Below the pieces are notes generated by a model. It was not told the DNA's origin, did not search any database, and saw only the letters and a program-made list of their open reading frames with translations. From Calvatia gigantea (Eukaryota; Basidiomycota; Agaricomycetes; Agaricales; Lycoperdaceae): a stretch of 64,000 nt of DNA. The position numbers were made by a program, and so were the translations under genes. Of this stretch, positions 18,994 to 29,759 are shown one piece after another (position 1 is the stretch's first letter; every line of letters begins with the position of its first letter). The stretch is taken from positions 1,240,001-1,304,000 of the forward strand of contig JACAAK010000014.1 in NCBI GenBank assembly GCA_025093985.1, given 5' to 3'.

Positions 18994-19402
18994 TGTTGAA
19001 TCTCAATCCGTACCACTACGTTGGTTCAGGCTATTTATACCTGAAATGGCTTCTTGAGTACTTCACTCTTGAAGAGAGATAACAAACAATGTACTAGACC
19101 ACACTCTAGGTTGCTGGTCATGGTCTATTAAATAGAACAATGTACGCAGTATGCTCTGTATATGCTACTGGCAGATAAGACCTTACCTGTATTAGGTAGA
19201 ACGGCGCACAGACCAGAGACATTAGATATATAAGACCTATGTAGTATGCGTACATTCCTTAGACAATTCAGTCTATCCTTTGCCCATCATTCCACTAAGA
19301 TATCCATTAGCTACGGTCTACAACGCACATCTCAACAAACCCAGTGAGTATGACTCCCCTCCGCCACTAGCATAATGCTATTGTGGTGTACTCGTCTTAA
19401 CA
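18994..19402 (+). repeat. Cop-1 3' LTR with polypurine tract
   Basis: 409 bp, TGTTGAATCTC...CTTAACA, preceded by the polypurine tract AAGTGAGGAGGAG (18981-18993). It shows the uninterrupted LTR, which proves how Ty3-1 split the 5' copy. Confidence 0.93.
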
Positions 19403-19664
19403 CAACTTAGGCTAAGACTTGAGGGCGAGTAAGGGGAGAAGGACTAAGTGGTTAAGCGTACTGAATACAGGAGTATGTACTGTATGTACACTTAAATACA
19501 GAAGGAACATCCAGTTGAATGGATGGAGATAACTACATGAAACATATAGTAGTTATGAGTCAGAGCTCGGAGATTGTGCAGGCAGGAATAGCTGAAACAG
19601 GTACAGGAGATTGGAATGTAGACGAAGTAAGGAATGCGATATGATCGATGAAAGGTCCACAACA
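19403..19664 (-). repeat. Solo Ty3-2 LTR, right piece
   Basis: This continues the LTR begun at 5908 (the CAACT repeat at 19403-19407 is the Cop-1 target duplication). It ends GGTCCACAACA at 19664, followed by the CTTGG duplication. Confidence 0.9.
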
Positions 19665-19732
19665 CTTGGCTTTAGAAGGATTTAAAAAAATTCTCTTCTA
19701 ATTGTTTATGGTAGGTTCATGATTCTATATAC

Positions 19733-20281
19733 TGTCATGACCTGCACATATTTGTCTGCTCTCACCTGCTTCCCCTGCTCATAGTCATCATTACCTTAGT
19801 CTGACTGTATTGGGGTGCTCTTCATTCTTTCTGTCAGTCAGTCTGATATCCTGTTTTCCATATTAATCTCTATTCCCATCAACTTCTCTACTATTGCCTT
19901 ATAGTTAAAACTTGATCCTGGTGTCTTGTTAGATGGCTGCCCTTGGCAGCTGTCCATTTTTTGTTCACCATTACTTTCATACTTCCCACTTTTCAGACTA
20001 GTATATAAACCTAGTCCCCATACTTGTAAATCCTTAGTCTAATTATTGACCATGATTACACTCTCTGATCCTGTTCCTCTCTGTCTCTGTTCCTCTGACC
20101 CTCTAACTCTACTCCCTCCTGAAATATGGACTTTGATGACAGCAGGAAGGCATAACACATATGTTGAAGTTACTGAGTCCAAATCTCATACTTGTCCGAA
20201 TTCACCTGCTCCATACATTCTCACCTGATGTCCTCTGGCAGCTAACCTTTGGCCAATATCCTGCATAACCTGATTGTAACA
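19733..20281 (+). repeat. Diverged solo LTR of the Ty3-3 family
   Basis: 549 bp from TGTCATGACC to TTGTAACA, flanked on both sides by TATAC (19728-19732, 20282-20286). It follows the Ty3-3 LTR in order: a CTCACCTGCTTC-like start, a TATATAAACC TATA box at about 20001, CTGTTCCTCTCTGTC, and CACATATGTTGAAG near the end. It is much more decayed than the Ty3-3 LTRs at 33663 and 43691, so it is older. Confidence 0.8.
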
Positions 20282-20626
20282 TATACAGATATAGCTCTAG
20301 TGAGCATTCAATTCTTTATGTTGGTTATGGTACACTTATTGAAATAAAACTAGTTAGACTGAGATTTATTTCTTAAATAATAGGATATAGTATTGACTAA
20401 TCCACTAGTTGTTAGTATATGCCTACCTGCTTTCTAACTAGTATAATTCTTAGAAAAAAATTTAACAAAATTTTTTTAGCTTGAGTAGGGCTCCATACAA
20501 CAATTGTTGAGCTAAATAGCAATAGTAATGACTTTTGTTACTATAGGGAAGGAATACTTCTACTTTATTATAGTGAAGCTGGCCTATTCCTAAACTGGCC
20601 CAGTATATATCTGTATATTGTATCAA
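20282..20626. other. AT-rich intergenic stretch, nothing recognised
   Basis: I find no ORF of note, no LTR end and no repeat match to the rest of the window. It may be original host sequence between old insertions. Confidence 0.5.
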
Positions 20627-20832
20627 AGATATTATGACCTTTAACAGTTGGTACCTCAGGTTGCAACTTGGGCTAAGACTTAAGGGTGTTCAAGAGGAGG
20701 AAAACAGAGGTGGTTAAGCATACTAAATACAAGTGATTGTATGTATGCTTAAGTACTAAGAGGGCATCCAGTTGAATGGATGGAGTAACTACATGAAATG
20801 TCCAATAAACAAGGTGTGATAGTAAATGAGTT
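20627..20832 (-). repeat. Ty3-2 LTR fragment H
   Basis: In plus sense TTATGACCTT...CAGGTTGCAACTTGGGC matches the first two thirds of the Ty3-2 LTR (minus orientation), then is cut at 20832 where a copia LTR begins. The rest of H is not in the window. It is the outermost layer of the right-hand nest. Confidence 0.7.
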
Positions 20833-21033
20833 TGTTGAATCTCAATCTATACCACTACATTGGTTCAGTCTATTTATAGCTGAAACAGTTCTTGAGTACT
20901 TCACTCTTGGAGTGAGTTAATAATGGACTGTATACAATACAGACTGTATGGACACAGTACTTACAGCACTTTACTACACCTTGTGTTGCTAGTTAGAATG
21001 TTCTATCAGATACATACTGTAGTATGCATTATA
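20833..21033 (+). repeat. Copia LTR fragment G
   Basis: It begins TGTTGAATCTCAATCTATACC, the typical start of the Cop-1/Cop-2 LTRs, and runs 201 bp before it is cut by the Ty3-2 LTR starting at 21034. Its remainder must lie beyond the window if the nest is intact. Confidence 0.72.
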
Positions 21034-21343
21034 TGTTATGACCTTAGTCTGACTGAACCTCAGGTTGCAACTTGGGCTAAGACTTGAGGGCAAGTAAGGG
21101 GAGAGGAACTGTAGATGGTTAAGCATACTGAATACAAGAGGCATATGTATGTTTAAATACAGAGAAAGTCATCCAGTTGAATGGATGGAGATACTACATG
21201 AAACATCTAATTACTATGGCATGGTAGTATGTGAGTCAGTACTCAGAGATTGCTGACACTAGAATAGGTGAAACAGGTACATGGTAGGAACAGGGTTAGG
21301 GAGCAGGCACAGCAATGTGATGAAAGCTGTAAAGTCCACAACA
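21034..21343 (-). repeat. Ty3-2 copy F, 3' LTR
   Basis: 310 bp, TGTTATGACC...GTCCACAACA in plus sense. ORF3 of the same element follows in plus coordinates, which places this LTR at the 3' end of a minus-strand element. The F copy is cut at 22551 by element D. Confidence 0.85.
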
Positions 21344-21361
21344 TTACCCCCTAGTTAAGCT

Positions 21362-22551
21362 TCATGCCTCAAGAAGCTTGTTGAAGTCCCTGTGGACTAC
21401 TGCTGCAGCAAGTGCCTTCTTGGTGGTACCAATGAGGTATTTTCCACTTTTGGATTGTACAAAGAAGACAGGTAAGTGGCTTTGGCTGTCTTGGCAGATA
21501 GGGACTGGAACCCCTTCATATGGGAACTTGGTGACCATGGAGTTCTCCCAATAGCTTTTGACTATCAAGTTCCAGTAGTGTGGGTCACATTTTTGGCTGG
21601 GTAATATAGTACAGTAATGGGCAGGTGGCTGAAAAACCAAGATGATCTAAGGTGGGGTGATGGTTTTGGTGAAGTGTTGTAGGGCATTGACTTCTTCTTT
21701 CATCAAGACTGTAATTTCTTCATCCATAGGGGTACTGGCTTGGATGTTAGGGATGGGTGGGGGTCTGACAGTGTCACATAGTTCCTTGAGAGTGTTGTGA
21801 ATTCTGTTGATGAGTTCTTCAGTGTTAGAGTCATCAGGGATGGTGTCTCTACCAAGCAGGTTAGAGGCGATGTCCCCTAGCTCTAGGAATATTTTGACAA
21901 TGTTGATACCTTTGAATACTTCAATAGTGAGGTCAATTCTACTGTGCAAGCTATCAACATGGGTTTGTTCAGTTGTGTTGAGAGAACGAGTAGACATCCC
22001 AATATAAGTTCACACTACCTAAGTGTGTAGGCGTCAGCGGTGGAGGGTAGTCGTATTCATCCGGGAGACGGTCCAATAGGAGAGGTGCATGGTAGCGGAC
22101 ATAGTCCTGCTTATACCAGCATACTCAGAGAGTCTTGAGGAGAGGAGAAGCGATGCTTATAGAAGCTAGCGTAGAGGTAAGAAGACATAGTGTCTTATGC
22201 CAAAGGGCGTACCCATAAGGGCCTACATACTACAATGCTACATAGGGTATATATACTAATATCCCTGGTCTGTGCACTCTAAACCCTTATACGGGTGAGG
22301 TCTAACTACCAGTAGCATAAAAGGAGCATACTGTGTACGACGCATGTACTAGAAGGTTCCATGCGGAGTGAATAACCGACTACCAGAAGGGCAGTACAAC
22401 TACTGCGTACGTAGTCCGTAAAGGTCCGTTATTATCGACCCTCTGAAGGTGAAATACTCGAACCCTGTTTCAGCTATAAATAGACTGAACCAACGTAGTG
22501 GTACGGAGCGAGATTCAACAAGTTGGGGTGAGTGAGGATTGACTGAGTGTA
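21362..22551 (-). pseudogene. Ty3-2 ORF3 remnant in copy F
   Basis: The C-terminal part of the Ty3-2 third ORF, recognisable by NLLGRD, TPMDEEITVLMKEEVNAL, TKTITPP and LIGTTKKALAAAV near the end (stop at 21362-21364). It is interrupted by a 545-bp solo copia LTR (21976-22520) and cut off at 22551 by element D, so about 130 N-terminal codons are missing. The residues that remain match copies A, B and E well, showing that ORF3 was conserved as protein before decay. Confidence 0.78.
21976..22520 (-). repeat. Solo Cop-2-family LTR in ORF3
   Basis: 545 bp, the same length as the Cop-2 5' LTR (50486-51030) and similar throughout. It is flanked by AGTTG on both sides (21971-21975, 22521-22525), so both ends are certain. 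It represents a Cop-2 relative that inserted into the F copy and was then reduced to one LTR. Confidence 0.92.
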
Positions 22552-22858
22552 TGTTATAGTGAAATTGACTTTGTCCTAAGTCAACCTGATATCTACAGAC
22601 AGTTGTGATATCAAAGAGGACTCCTTGAAGGCTTAAGAATATCAAAGTATTCTAACTACTTTGTATATTCTTATGTCTAAGATCAGAGGTCTTTGTCCTT
22701 CAATAGATAACTCTTATAACGTCTTATAGAGTAAACTTAATAGTTCAGAGGTAATATCTTAGGTTCAGATTATAAGAGAGTGTTAAGAGAGTTATAGATT
22801 GAGTCTCCACCTAACCAAGTAGAAATGATGTCATCTACTGGTCAAGTTGAAGGGTTTA

Positions 22859-24463
22859 CAGTAAGGGACAAAACCCTTCCAATGATTTTGACTTTTTCAT
22901 GAAATCTCAAATAACTCAGCAACCAGTAAAGGTATCCACTTCAGAATTTAAATGTAGGTAGTCTTGTATCTTATCTACAAATAGGTATAAACAGCATTAT
23001 GTAATATTAAGTTCCTGTGGTGATATGAATTAATCAACATTATGAGTCCATTGGAAGGGTTTTGTCCCTCTGTCTGAAACTACACAAAATCAGTTCTCTA
23101 GTACTTTGTATAGCCCTCTTTGGCCTGTAAAACAGCCTGAACCCTCCTAGGCATACTCTCTATCAAATTCTGACACACTGATGCAGGAATTTTGCCCCAT
23201 TCTATATCCACCCTTTCTCTGAGTTCAGTTATGCTGGAAGGGTAGTTTTCATACTCTTCTAGCCTGTTTTTGACATAAGTCCAGAGCTGTTCAATGGGAT
23301 TAAGGTCTGGGGACTGTGGTGGCCACTCCATAACCTTTAAACTACTGTTTTCAAGCCACATTTTTGCTTTTTTGCTTGTGTGTTTGGGGTCATTGTCCTG
23401 TTGGAAAAGGACTTGCCATTTCTTCTTCCTGTATTTCTTGAGACTTTGGTAAAGTTTGTCATCCAAAATGCGAACATAAAGGTCACCATCCATGGTACCT
23501 TTAATGTGGTATATATGGCCAGGCCCCTGCCATAGCATGCACCCCCATATCATGCAAGAACCTCCTCCAAACTTGACAGTTCCATTCACCAGCCTGTCAC
23601 TAAGCCCCTCTCCTGCTGTTTTCCACACCCAATGCCTTCCATCTAACCCCATCTGATTGATTTTAGTCTCATCTGTCCAAACTACCTGCTTCCAGTCCTC
23701 CACAGTCCAGTTTGCATATGTTTTTGCAAACACCAGCCTCTTCTGCTTGTGAACCCTAGTGAGTAAAGGCCGTTTTCTCTTCACTACAGCCTTCATCCCT
23801 GCCCTTTTGAGTGTCCTTCGAATTGTTTTGGATGAAACAGGTTGGTTGGTAACATTTTGGAGGGCCTTTGTGACCTGGGAGGCATTATCAGCCTTGCAAG
23901 AGATGAGAAGTCAAATGGCATATTTGGTATCAGAGGGGGAAAGCTTGCTTGGATGGCCACCAGTAGATTTGGAAATTGTTGGCCTATGTTTAGAGCGAAC
24001 TCTAGAGATAGTACTGAGGGAATAACCAGTAGTGGAAGCAATTTGGGTAGCAGTATGTCCTTTGTCAAGGAGAAAGAGGATATGATCAATCTGAGAAGAA
24101 GAGAGAGGTTTCATGTCAACAGAAGATAAGTTATTGGGTTACTTTGGCCTGGAGAAGTAAGCTTTCATCTTTATACACAATCTACTCTCATCATATAATT
24201 TTATTTGAATTTGTTTGAGAGCAGTAAACAGAGTTATGTGCCTGGAGAAGATGAGGGACAAAACCCTTCCAATGCACTCATAATATTCAATAATTCATAT
24301 CTCCATAGAAACAAAGTATAATATTAAATGCTTAAACATATTTGTAGATAAGAAGCATGACTACCTTCATTTAAAATTTGAAATGAATTGGCTTAGTGGT
24401 TGCTGAGTTATTTGAGATTTCATGAAAAAGTCAAAATCATTGGAAGGGTTTTGTCCCTTACTG
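22859..24463 (-). mobile_element. Tc1-like DNA transposon
   Basis: 1605 bp, flanked by TA (22857-22858, 24464-24465). The imperfect terminal inverted repeats are about 215 bp (22859-23073 and 24249-24463). The termini read CAGTAAGGGACAAAACCC. The inner end of each repeat carries the same GGGACAAAACCCTTCCAAT motif in reversed orientation. One transposase gene fills the interior. The outer 65 bp of the repeats are nearly identical and the middle parts more diverged. Confidence 0.93.
23098..24114 (-). pseudogene. Tc1-like transposase with one nonsense codon
   Basis: The reading frame 24114 to 23098 is 338 codons long with a single in-frame TGA at codon 69 (about 23908-23910), plausibly CGA before a C-to-T change. 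Domains in order: a paired-like helix-turn-helix DNA-binding region (LSSSQIDHILFLLDKG, ATQIASTTGYSLSTISRV), a second HTH (TNQPVSSKTIRRTLKRAG) and a DDE catalytic core with D in WTDETKI, D in QQDNDPKHT and E in NPIEQLW. The spacing of the last two is the DD34E type expected of Tc1. Cut-and-paste activity would need only loss of the TGA, so the element died recently, or it is read through at a low level. Confidence 0.9.
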
Positions 24464-24946
24464 TATATACTATAATGATGTGTTACTGTATTGTATTGTA
24501 TTGGTATGTTACTTGTCTATATACGATATATAAAAGTGGTATGACTTCAAAGTGGTACAACTTTGAATTATTATATAAGTCATTCTATTTATGTGTATTA
24601 AGTTCTAGGCATAGTCTAGGTATGTTCTAGTCTAAGAGTGTTTTAGAACTTGTATTATCTAAGTAAATAGTCATATTCATAATATTATCCTTTTCTATCA
24701 TAGATGTCCTCATCTATATTTTTATTTATTAAATTTGTTATTTAAGTTCTAAGAACTTATTTATTGTTTTATGAGTGTAACATTTTTTTTTAAATATTTT
24801 TGTAAAGAAAAATTTCTAAGAAATTCGAAAACAAGTAAAGAAAATTTTCCTCTAATACAAGTACAAAATGAAAAGATAAACATAATTTGCTACTATAGCT
24901 AAGTAGTGAAGTAAAGAAATTTTCTGTATTATTTACAAGTAAATTT

Positions 24947-26254
24947 TCAGATCATATATCCTACTGGTTCACCTGTGATGTTGGCAATTGTGTCGTCATC
25001 AAAATCAAATTCAACATCCTCTGGATAATAGCTGCCCAGTCAGGGTTGATATCCATCAAGGATATAAGATGGGTGGTTTGAGGAAATTGTTGAAGGAGTT
25101 GGGGATCAATACAGTTGCTTGAGGTTTCTGATGTCCTTGGGTTTTGCAGTCAGTTTCTTGGTGAGTTTTGGGGTATACATTGGCCTAGTTGCTATGGTGT
25201 TTGTCACTGAAGTAGAAGTGATGGGGGTGTTGGTTGAGGTGTTCTGAGTTGGATCAGAATGGGTGGAGTGGTTGATGTACTGACAGGAGGTATTGGCATG
25301 GGTAGGTAGATTGGTGATGGCCTTGGGCCCACAGGATAGGGAGGTGGTGAGGCTGACAAGGGGGGTACTGGTGTGATGGTAAGTCTCCTTTTGTTGGAGC
25401 TCATATAAGGTGTCTGGGGAGAGATTCTTGCAATCAACTCCTGGGTAAGAATTTCTGGCGCAGAATTTTGCCAGATGGCCAGGGCCTTTGGTTTGGCAGT
25501 GAATGCAGTAATAGATTCTGCATTGTGTCTTGAAATGGCCCACTCAGTCACATATCTCACAGTAGAGGTTTCTATATTGAGATGTCAGAGGGTATTGTCA
25601 TCAAGGAGTAGCAAGTTGTCAAGTAACTTACATAACTGGTAAAGTCTGAATACCCTAGTGTATAGTAGCCACATTTCAAGGTTGTGATGGTCAACAAGTA
25701 GTGATGGGAGTTGGTGGAGTTGGAGGTCTTCAGGTACCTCCATTAGGCAATGTAGGTCAGTTTGAAGTTTGTTGACTGAGGACTGAAGTTGGTTCCTCAG
25801 TGGGTTGTGTAATGGCTTTTGCTGTTCATTGAATAGCCCTAAGATAGGGGCCCATAATAAGATGGTGAGAGATGTTGATAATGTGGTTATTGGCTACTTT
25901 GTGTGCTTTGTCGTAATTGTGTTTTGCAATACAGAGCTCATCAAAAGCAAGCCCAACCTCTTGGACTCAGTGAGAGAGTCCAGAAGTCCAGCTGTAAGCA
26001 GACACAAAGTCAGTGGTTGCTTGTTCAAATGAAAGAGCAGATTGAAGGGTGGCATCTTCAAGTGTAGATGTTGCAGTTTGACTTTGTTGGTTCATAGAGT
26101 CCAAACCAGAGGTTTGTACTCTTGGTAATGATGGTGGTGAAACTTTTGTAGAAGTCAAGAGTAAAGGAGTTTTGGGGTGAGAGTTTTCATGAGAGGAGGA
26201 GGAATTGTCTGGAGTCAGGGATAGAGTAGAAGGCTTTAAGAAAACCTTAGACAT
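24947..26254 (-). pseudogene. Element D ORF3 with tandem zinc knuckles
   Basis: A 435-codon frame (ATG 26254 to TGA 24947) without frameshifts but with about a dozen nonsense codons, mostly TGA. It begins MSKVFLKPSTLSL, is Ser/Thr-rich, and in its second half has a CCHC-like pair: CEICD..GHFKTQC immediately followed by CIHCQTKGPGHLAKFC. The C-terminal end reads DDDTIANITGEPVGY. In D the Gag should lie at the other end of the element, so this is an additional gene downstream of pol. Its start ATG overlaps the putative real pol stop (CAT GTC TAA). Zinc knuckles suggest nucleic-acid binding; the role is unknown. It is not obviously homologous to Ty3-2 ORF3. Confidence 0.65.
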
Positions 26255-26440
26255 GCTCTGGGTATTGAGTCGTTCAAGTCAAATCATGGATCCTTTTATA
26301 ATGTTTGAGTTCTTTTTTTGCATTTTCTAAATTTATTTCTGGTTCCCATGAGTCTTTAGTCAGTCCATAGCCTTTCCATCATATAAGGTATTCTCATTCA
26401 ACTTCTGAATGCTTCTTTCGGAATCTATGTTTTAGGATTC
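26255..26440 (-). pseudogene. Element D Pol: chromodomain end
   Basis: In minus sense this continues the D pol frame: ILKHRFRKKHSEVE, stop, EYLI, stop, WKGYGLTKDSWEPEINL, a chromodomain signature. Both internal stops are TGA and align with expected Arg codons. Element B is inserted exactly at the start of the chromodomain (the AGAAG/CTTCT duplication), separating it from 45443-47656. Confidence 0.8.
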
Positions 26441-26445
26441 CTTCT

Positions 26446-26752
26446 TGTTGTGGACTTTCGCCTATTCTTATCCACTCCGTACTTGTCTGCATTCTACTCC
26501 GTCCTATACCTGTTTCACCTATTCCAGTCCAGCAATCTCTGAGTATTGACTCACAGTAACTACTGCACCATTATTGTTGGATGTTTCATGTAGTTACCTC
26601 TATCCGTTCAACTGGATGTCTACTGTATTTAAGCATACATACATACTCCTGTATTTGGTATGCTTAACCACCTCTAGTTCTTCTCCCCTTACTCGCCCTC
26701 AAGTCTTAGCCTAAGTTGCAACCTGAGGTTTACTCAGACTAAGGTCATAACA
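26446..26752 (+). repeat. Ty3-2 copy B 5' LTR
   Basis: TGTTGTGGACTTTC...GGTCATAACA. A TATTTAAG TATA box lies upstream of ATGCTTAACCACC, and TTTGGTTAAGTGTC follows the LTR, the decayed form of the self-priming pair seen in copy A. Confidence 0.9.
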
Positions 26753-26831
26753 TTTGGTTAAGTGTCCCCACCTCACCTTGCAAGGAGTAGGCTGAAATAG
26801 GCCTGAACAAAGACAACCTAGGAGCTAGTAT

Positions 26832-27757
26832 ATAAGCTCGAACCCAGACGAATACAGAGAACCAAACCTCGAAGTCACTGATGACGAATCTAAAACATTA
26901 GACAAAGAAGAAGCAGGGAACCCTGAAGTACCTGAAGAACCAACTGGAGAAACACATGATGAACCCAGAGTAAACCCAGCAGAAGAAGAAGTATTATCAG
27001 AACTTCTAAATGAACTCGACCTAGCAGAGGAAGAGTTAGTCCATTAGGAGAAATCAGACGAATCAAGCTCAGAGGAAACAGAATCAGAAACTGACCCTGA
27101 TATGACCGACAATGCAGTAGTGCCCATGACAGCACCCAGTGGGAAAGGCTTAGTGCCAGACCCAGGTTTTTTCAATGGTACCCACACCAAATTTGATGAC
27201 TGGTGGAGAGCAATGACGCTCTTCATGAAGTTCAACAAAATAGTCTCAGTGGATGACAAAGCCATAGCAGTCTTAGCCAGACTGAGAGGAGGAACAGCAG
27301 GAGCCTATGCAGCAATGAAGGCCCCACAAATCTTAAATGGAGAGGACTCAGTGGACTAGAAAGCATTTTCTGAAGACTTTAGGAAACCTTCTCTGATGAT
27401 GCCTTGAACAGCAAAGCAGAATGGCAAATTGAGAAGTTCAAACAGGGGAACAAAAACACAGCAGACTACTTAATTGAATTCCAAGTCCTAAAGAGCAAGG
27501 TGAAGACAGATAATAAACATGCAATGTTCCTACTCAAGAAAAATGCCAGGCAAGACATCATCCACACTATTACAGGCTACCCACCTAGCACCAGGCCAGA
27601 TACCTATGCAGAATGGACAGAAGCCATCCTCGCCATAGGACAAGGATATGAAGCATCAGAATACTGAGGAGATAAGAAAACCAACACTGGAACAACCTAC
27701 GGAGGAATGGGAGAACCAATGGAGATAAGAAGCTGACACCACATTTTCAATGCTGAA
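26832..27757 (+). pseudogene. Copy B gag, first part
   Basis: Collinear with the copy A gag (NPDEYREP start, FFNGTHTKFDDWWRAMTLFMKFNK, LARLRGGTAGAYAAMKAP, DIIHTITGYPP). The start codon is lost, there is a nonsense TAG near 27045 and TAG at 27357, and a frameshift near 27385. At about 27757 it jumps into the protease region, so both zinc knuckles are deleted. The missing stretch survives in the duplicate at 29941-30297. Confidence 0.8.
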
Positions 27758-27870
27758 GGCACACCAGCAGCATCAGCAAAAAACTGGTAGATGAGGAAAG
27801 ACTTCCTACCCAAAAACTGGAACAACAGGTCTTAGTATTAAATGTAGATGGAACACCAAACCAAGGTGGA

Positions 27871-29759
27871 AAAGTAACAGAAATGGCCACAATCAACATA
27901 GATATCCAAGGACACAAAGAATGGATCGAAGCATCAGTCGTGCAACTACAAGACTGTGTAGAGGTCTTTCTGGGACATAACTGGCTGGTCAAACATAACC
28001 TGGAAGTAGATTGGAATAATGGAGAAATCAAGTTCACCCAGTGTCTGCCAAACTGTCAATTCCCCCACTGAAACATCCCCATCACAGAGAAAATATGGAG
28101 CATGGCTGCTATAGAGGATTTATGGAAAGAAGAAGATGAGCCCGACCTGACTAAACTGGAAGACCTACCAGACTATGTACAACCGTTCACACATCTATTC
28201 AACAAAAACAACGTTCAACAAGCTCCCAGAATGAACTGAATGGGACCACAAAATAATCCTAATGGAGGACACCCCAAAAGAAATAAGTGCAGGAACGTAT
28301 AACATAACAGTCAAAGAACAGGATGAACTCAAAGCATTCATTAAAGAAAACCTAGAATCAGGATGAATATGACCATCAAAATCCCCATATGCAGCACCAA
28401 CCTTCTTTATCCCCAAGAAAGACAGATCCAAGAGATTAATTCAGGACTATAGATGATTAAACAACATGGTAGTCAAGGACAAAACACCGCTGCCAAGAAT
28501 TGGCAAAATGATCGACAAGCTTGGAAAGGCCAAGTATTTCAACAAGCTCGATATCATCTGGGGATATAACAACATCAGGATCAAGGAAGGTGATGAATGG
28601 AAAGTAGCATTCCTCACCAATGAAGGGCTTTTCGAGCCAACAGTCATGTATTTTGGACTCAGCAACTTGCTGGGGACCTTCTCCAGAATGATGACAAGCA
28701 TCTTCTGTGATCTATTGCAAAATGAAGATATTGTAAACTATATGGATGATTTTGCCATTCCTGGCGACACCAAGGAACAACTAAAAGAATGGACAGTATG
28801 GTTCCTGGAGAGTGCCGCACTCCAGGAACCATACTGTCCATTCTTTTAGTTGTTCCTTGGTGTCGCCAGGAATGGCAAAATCATCCATATAGTTTACAAT
28901 ATCTTCATTTTGCAATAGATCACAGAAGATGCTTGTCATCATTCTGGAGAAGGTCCCCAGCAAGTTGCTGAGTCCAAAATACATGACTGTTGGCTCGAAA
29001 AGCCCTTCATTGGTGAGGAATGCTACTTTCCATTCATCACCTTCCTTGATCCTGATGTTGTTATATCCCCAGATGATATCGAGCTTGTTGAAATACTTGG
29101 CCTTTCCAAGCTTGTCGATCATTTTGCCAATTCTTGGCAGCGGTGTTTTGTCTTTGATTACCATGTTGTTTAATCATCTATAGTCCTGAATTAATCTCTT
29201 GGATCTGTCTTTCTTGGGGATAAAGAAGGTTGGTGCTGCATATAGGGATTTTGATGGCCATATTCATCCTGATTCTAGGTTTTCTTTAATGAATGCTTTG
29301 AGCTCATCCTGTTCTTTGACTGTCATGTTGTACGTTTCTGCACTTATTTCTTTTGGGGTGTCCTCCATTAGGATTATTTCATGGTCCCATTCAGTTCATT
29401 CTGGGAGCTTGTCAAACGTTGTTTTGTTGAATAGATGTGTGAATGGTTGTATGTAGTCTGGTAGATCTTCCAGTTTAGTTGGGTCGGGTTCATCTTTTTC
29501 TTCCCATAAATCTTCTGTAGCAGCCATGCTCCATATTTTCTCTGTGATGGGGATGTTTTGGTGGGAGAATTGACAGTTTGGTGAACACTGGGTGAACTTG
29601 ATTTCTCCATTATTCCAATCTACTTCCAGGTTATGTTTGACCAGCCAGTCATGTCCCAGAAAGACCTCTGCACGGTCTTGTAGTTGTACGACTAACACTT
29701 CAATTCATTCTTTGTATCCTTGGATATCTATGTCGATTGTGGCCATTTCTGTTACTTTT
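27871..29759. repeat. 945-bp near-perfect inverted repeat of protease/RT sequence
   Basis: Left arm 27871-28815 and right arm 28816-29759 meet almost without spacer (..GGAGAGTGC C GCACTCC..). Each arm holds the Ty3-2 protease-RT region; the RT frames at 28466-28849 (+) and 28781-29164 (-) translate nearly identically, both with an intact YMDD. The arms are almost identical within about 300 bp of the centre and differ more toward the outer ends. At 29760 the sequence jumps back into gag in plus sense. Confidence 0.88.

Larger units (their letters stand above)
5947..19402 (+). mobile_element. Cop-1, Ty1/copia LTR retrotransposon (hosting Ty3-1)
   Basis: The element is about 6.8 kb without the nested Ty3-1 and is flanked by CAACT at 5942-5946 and 19403-19407. 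Its 409-bp LTRs begin TGTTGAATCTC and end CGTCTTAACA. The 5' LTR is split into 5947-6333 and 12976-12997 by Ty3-1. The gene order gag, protease, integrase, RT, RNase H is the copia order. A primer site follows the 5' LTR at 12998, and a polypurine tract (AAGTGAGGAGGAG, 18981-18993) precedes the 3' LTR. By eye the LTRs differ at about six places, all transitions and mostly at CpG, so the insertion is fairly recent. The internal frame is broken (see the coding entries), so the copy is not autonomous. Confidence 0.93.
22552..24782 (-). repeat. Element D 3' LTR, split by a Tc1-like transposon
   Basis: In minus sense it starts TGTTACACTC at 24782, right after an A-rich polypurine tract, and ends TTCACTATAACA at 22552. 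Without the transposon (22859-24463 plus one TA) it is about 624 bp and very AT-rich. Beyond 22552 the ORF3 of copy F resumes, so D lies inside F. The matching 5' LTR is not in the window. Confidence 0.75.

Noticed and set aside
27871..29759. Palindrome as a pure sequencing or assembly artefact
   Set aside because: The arms carry independent substitutions that grow outward, which a duplicated read would not show. Not fully excluded; long reads would settle it.
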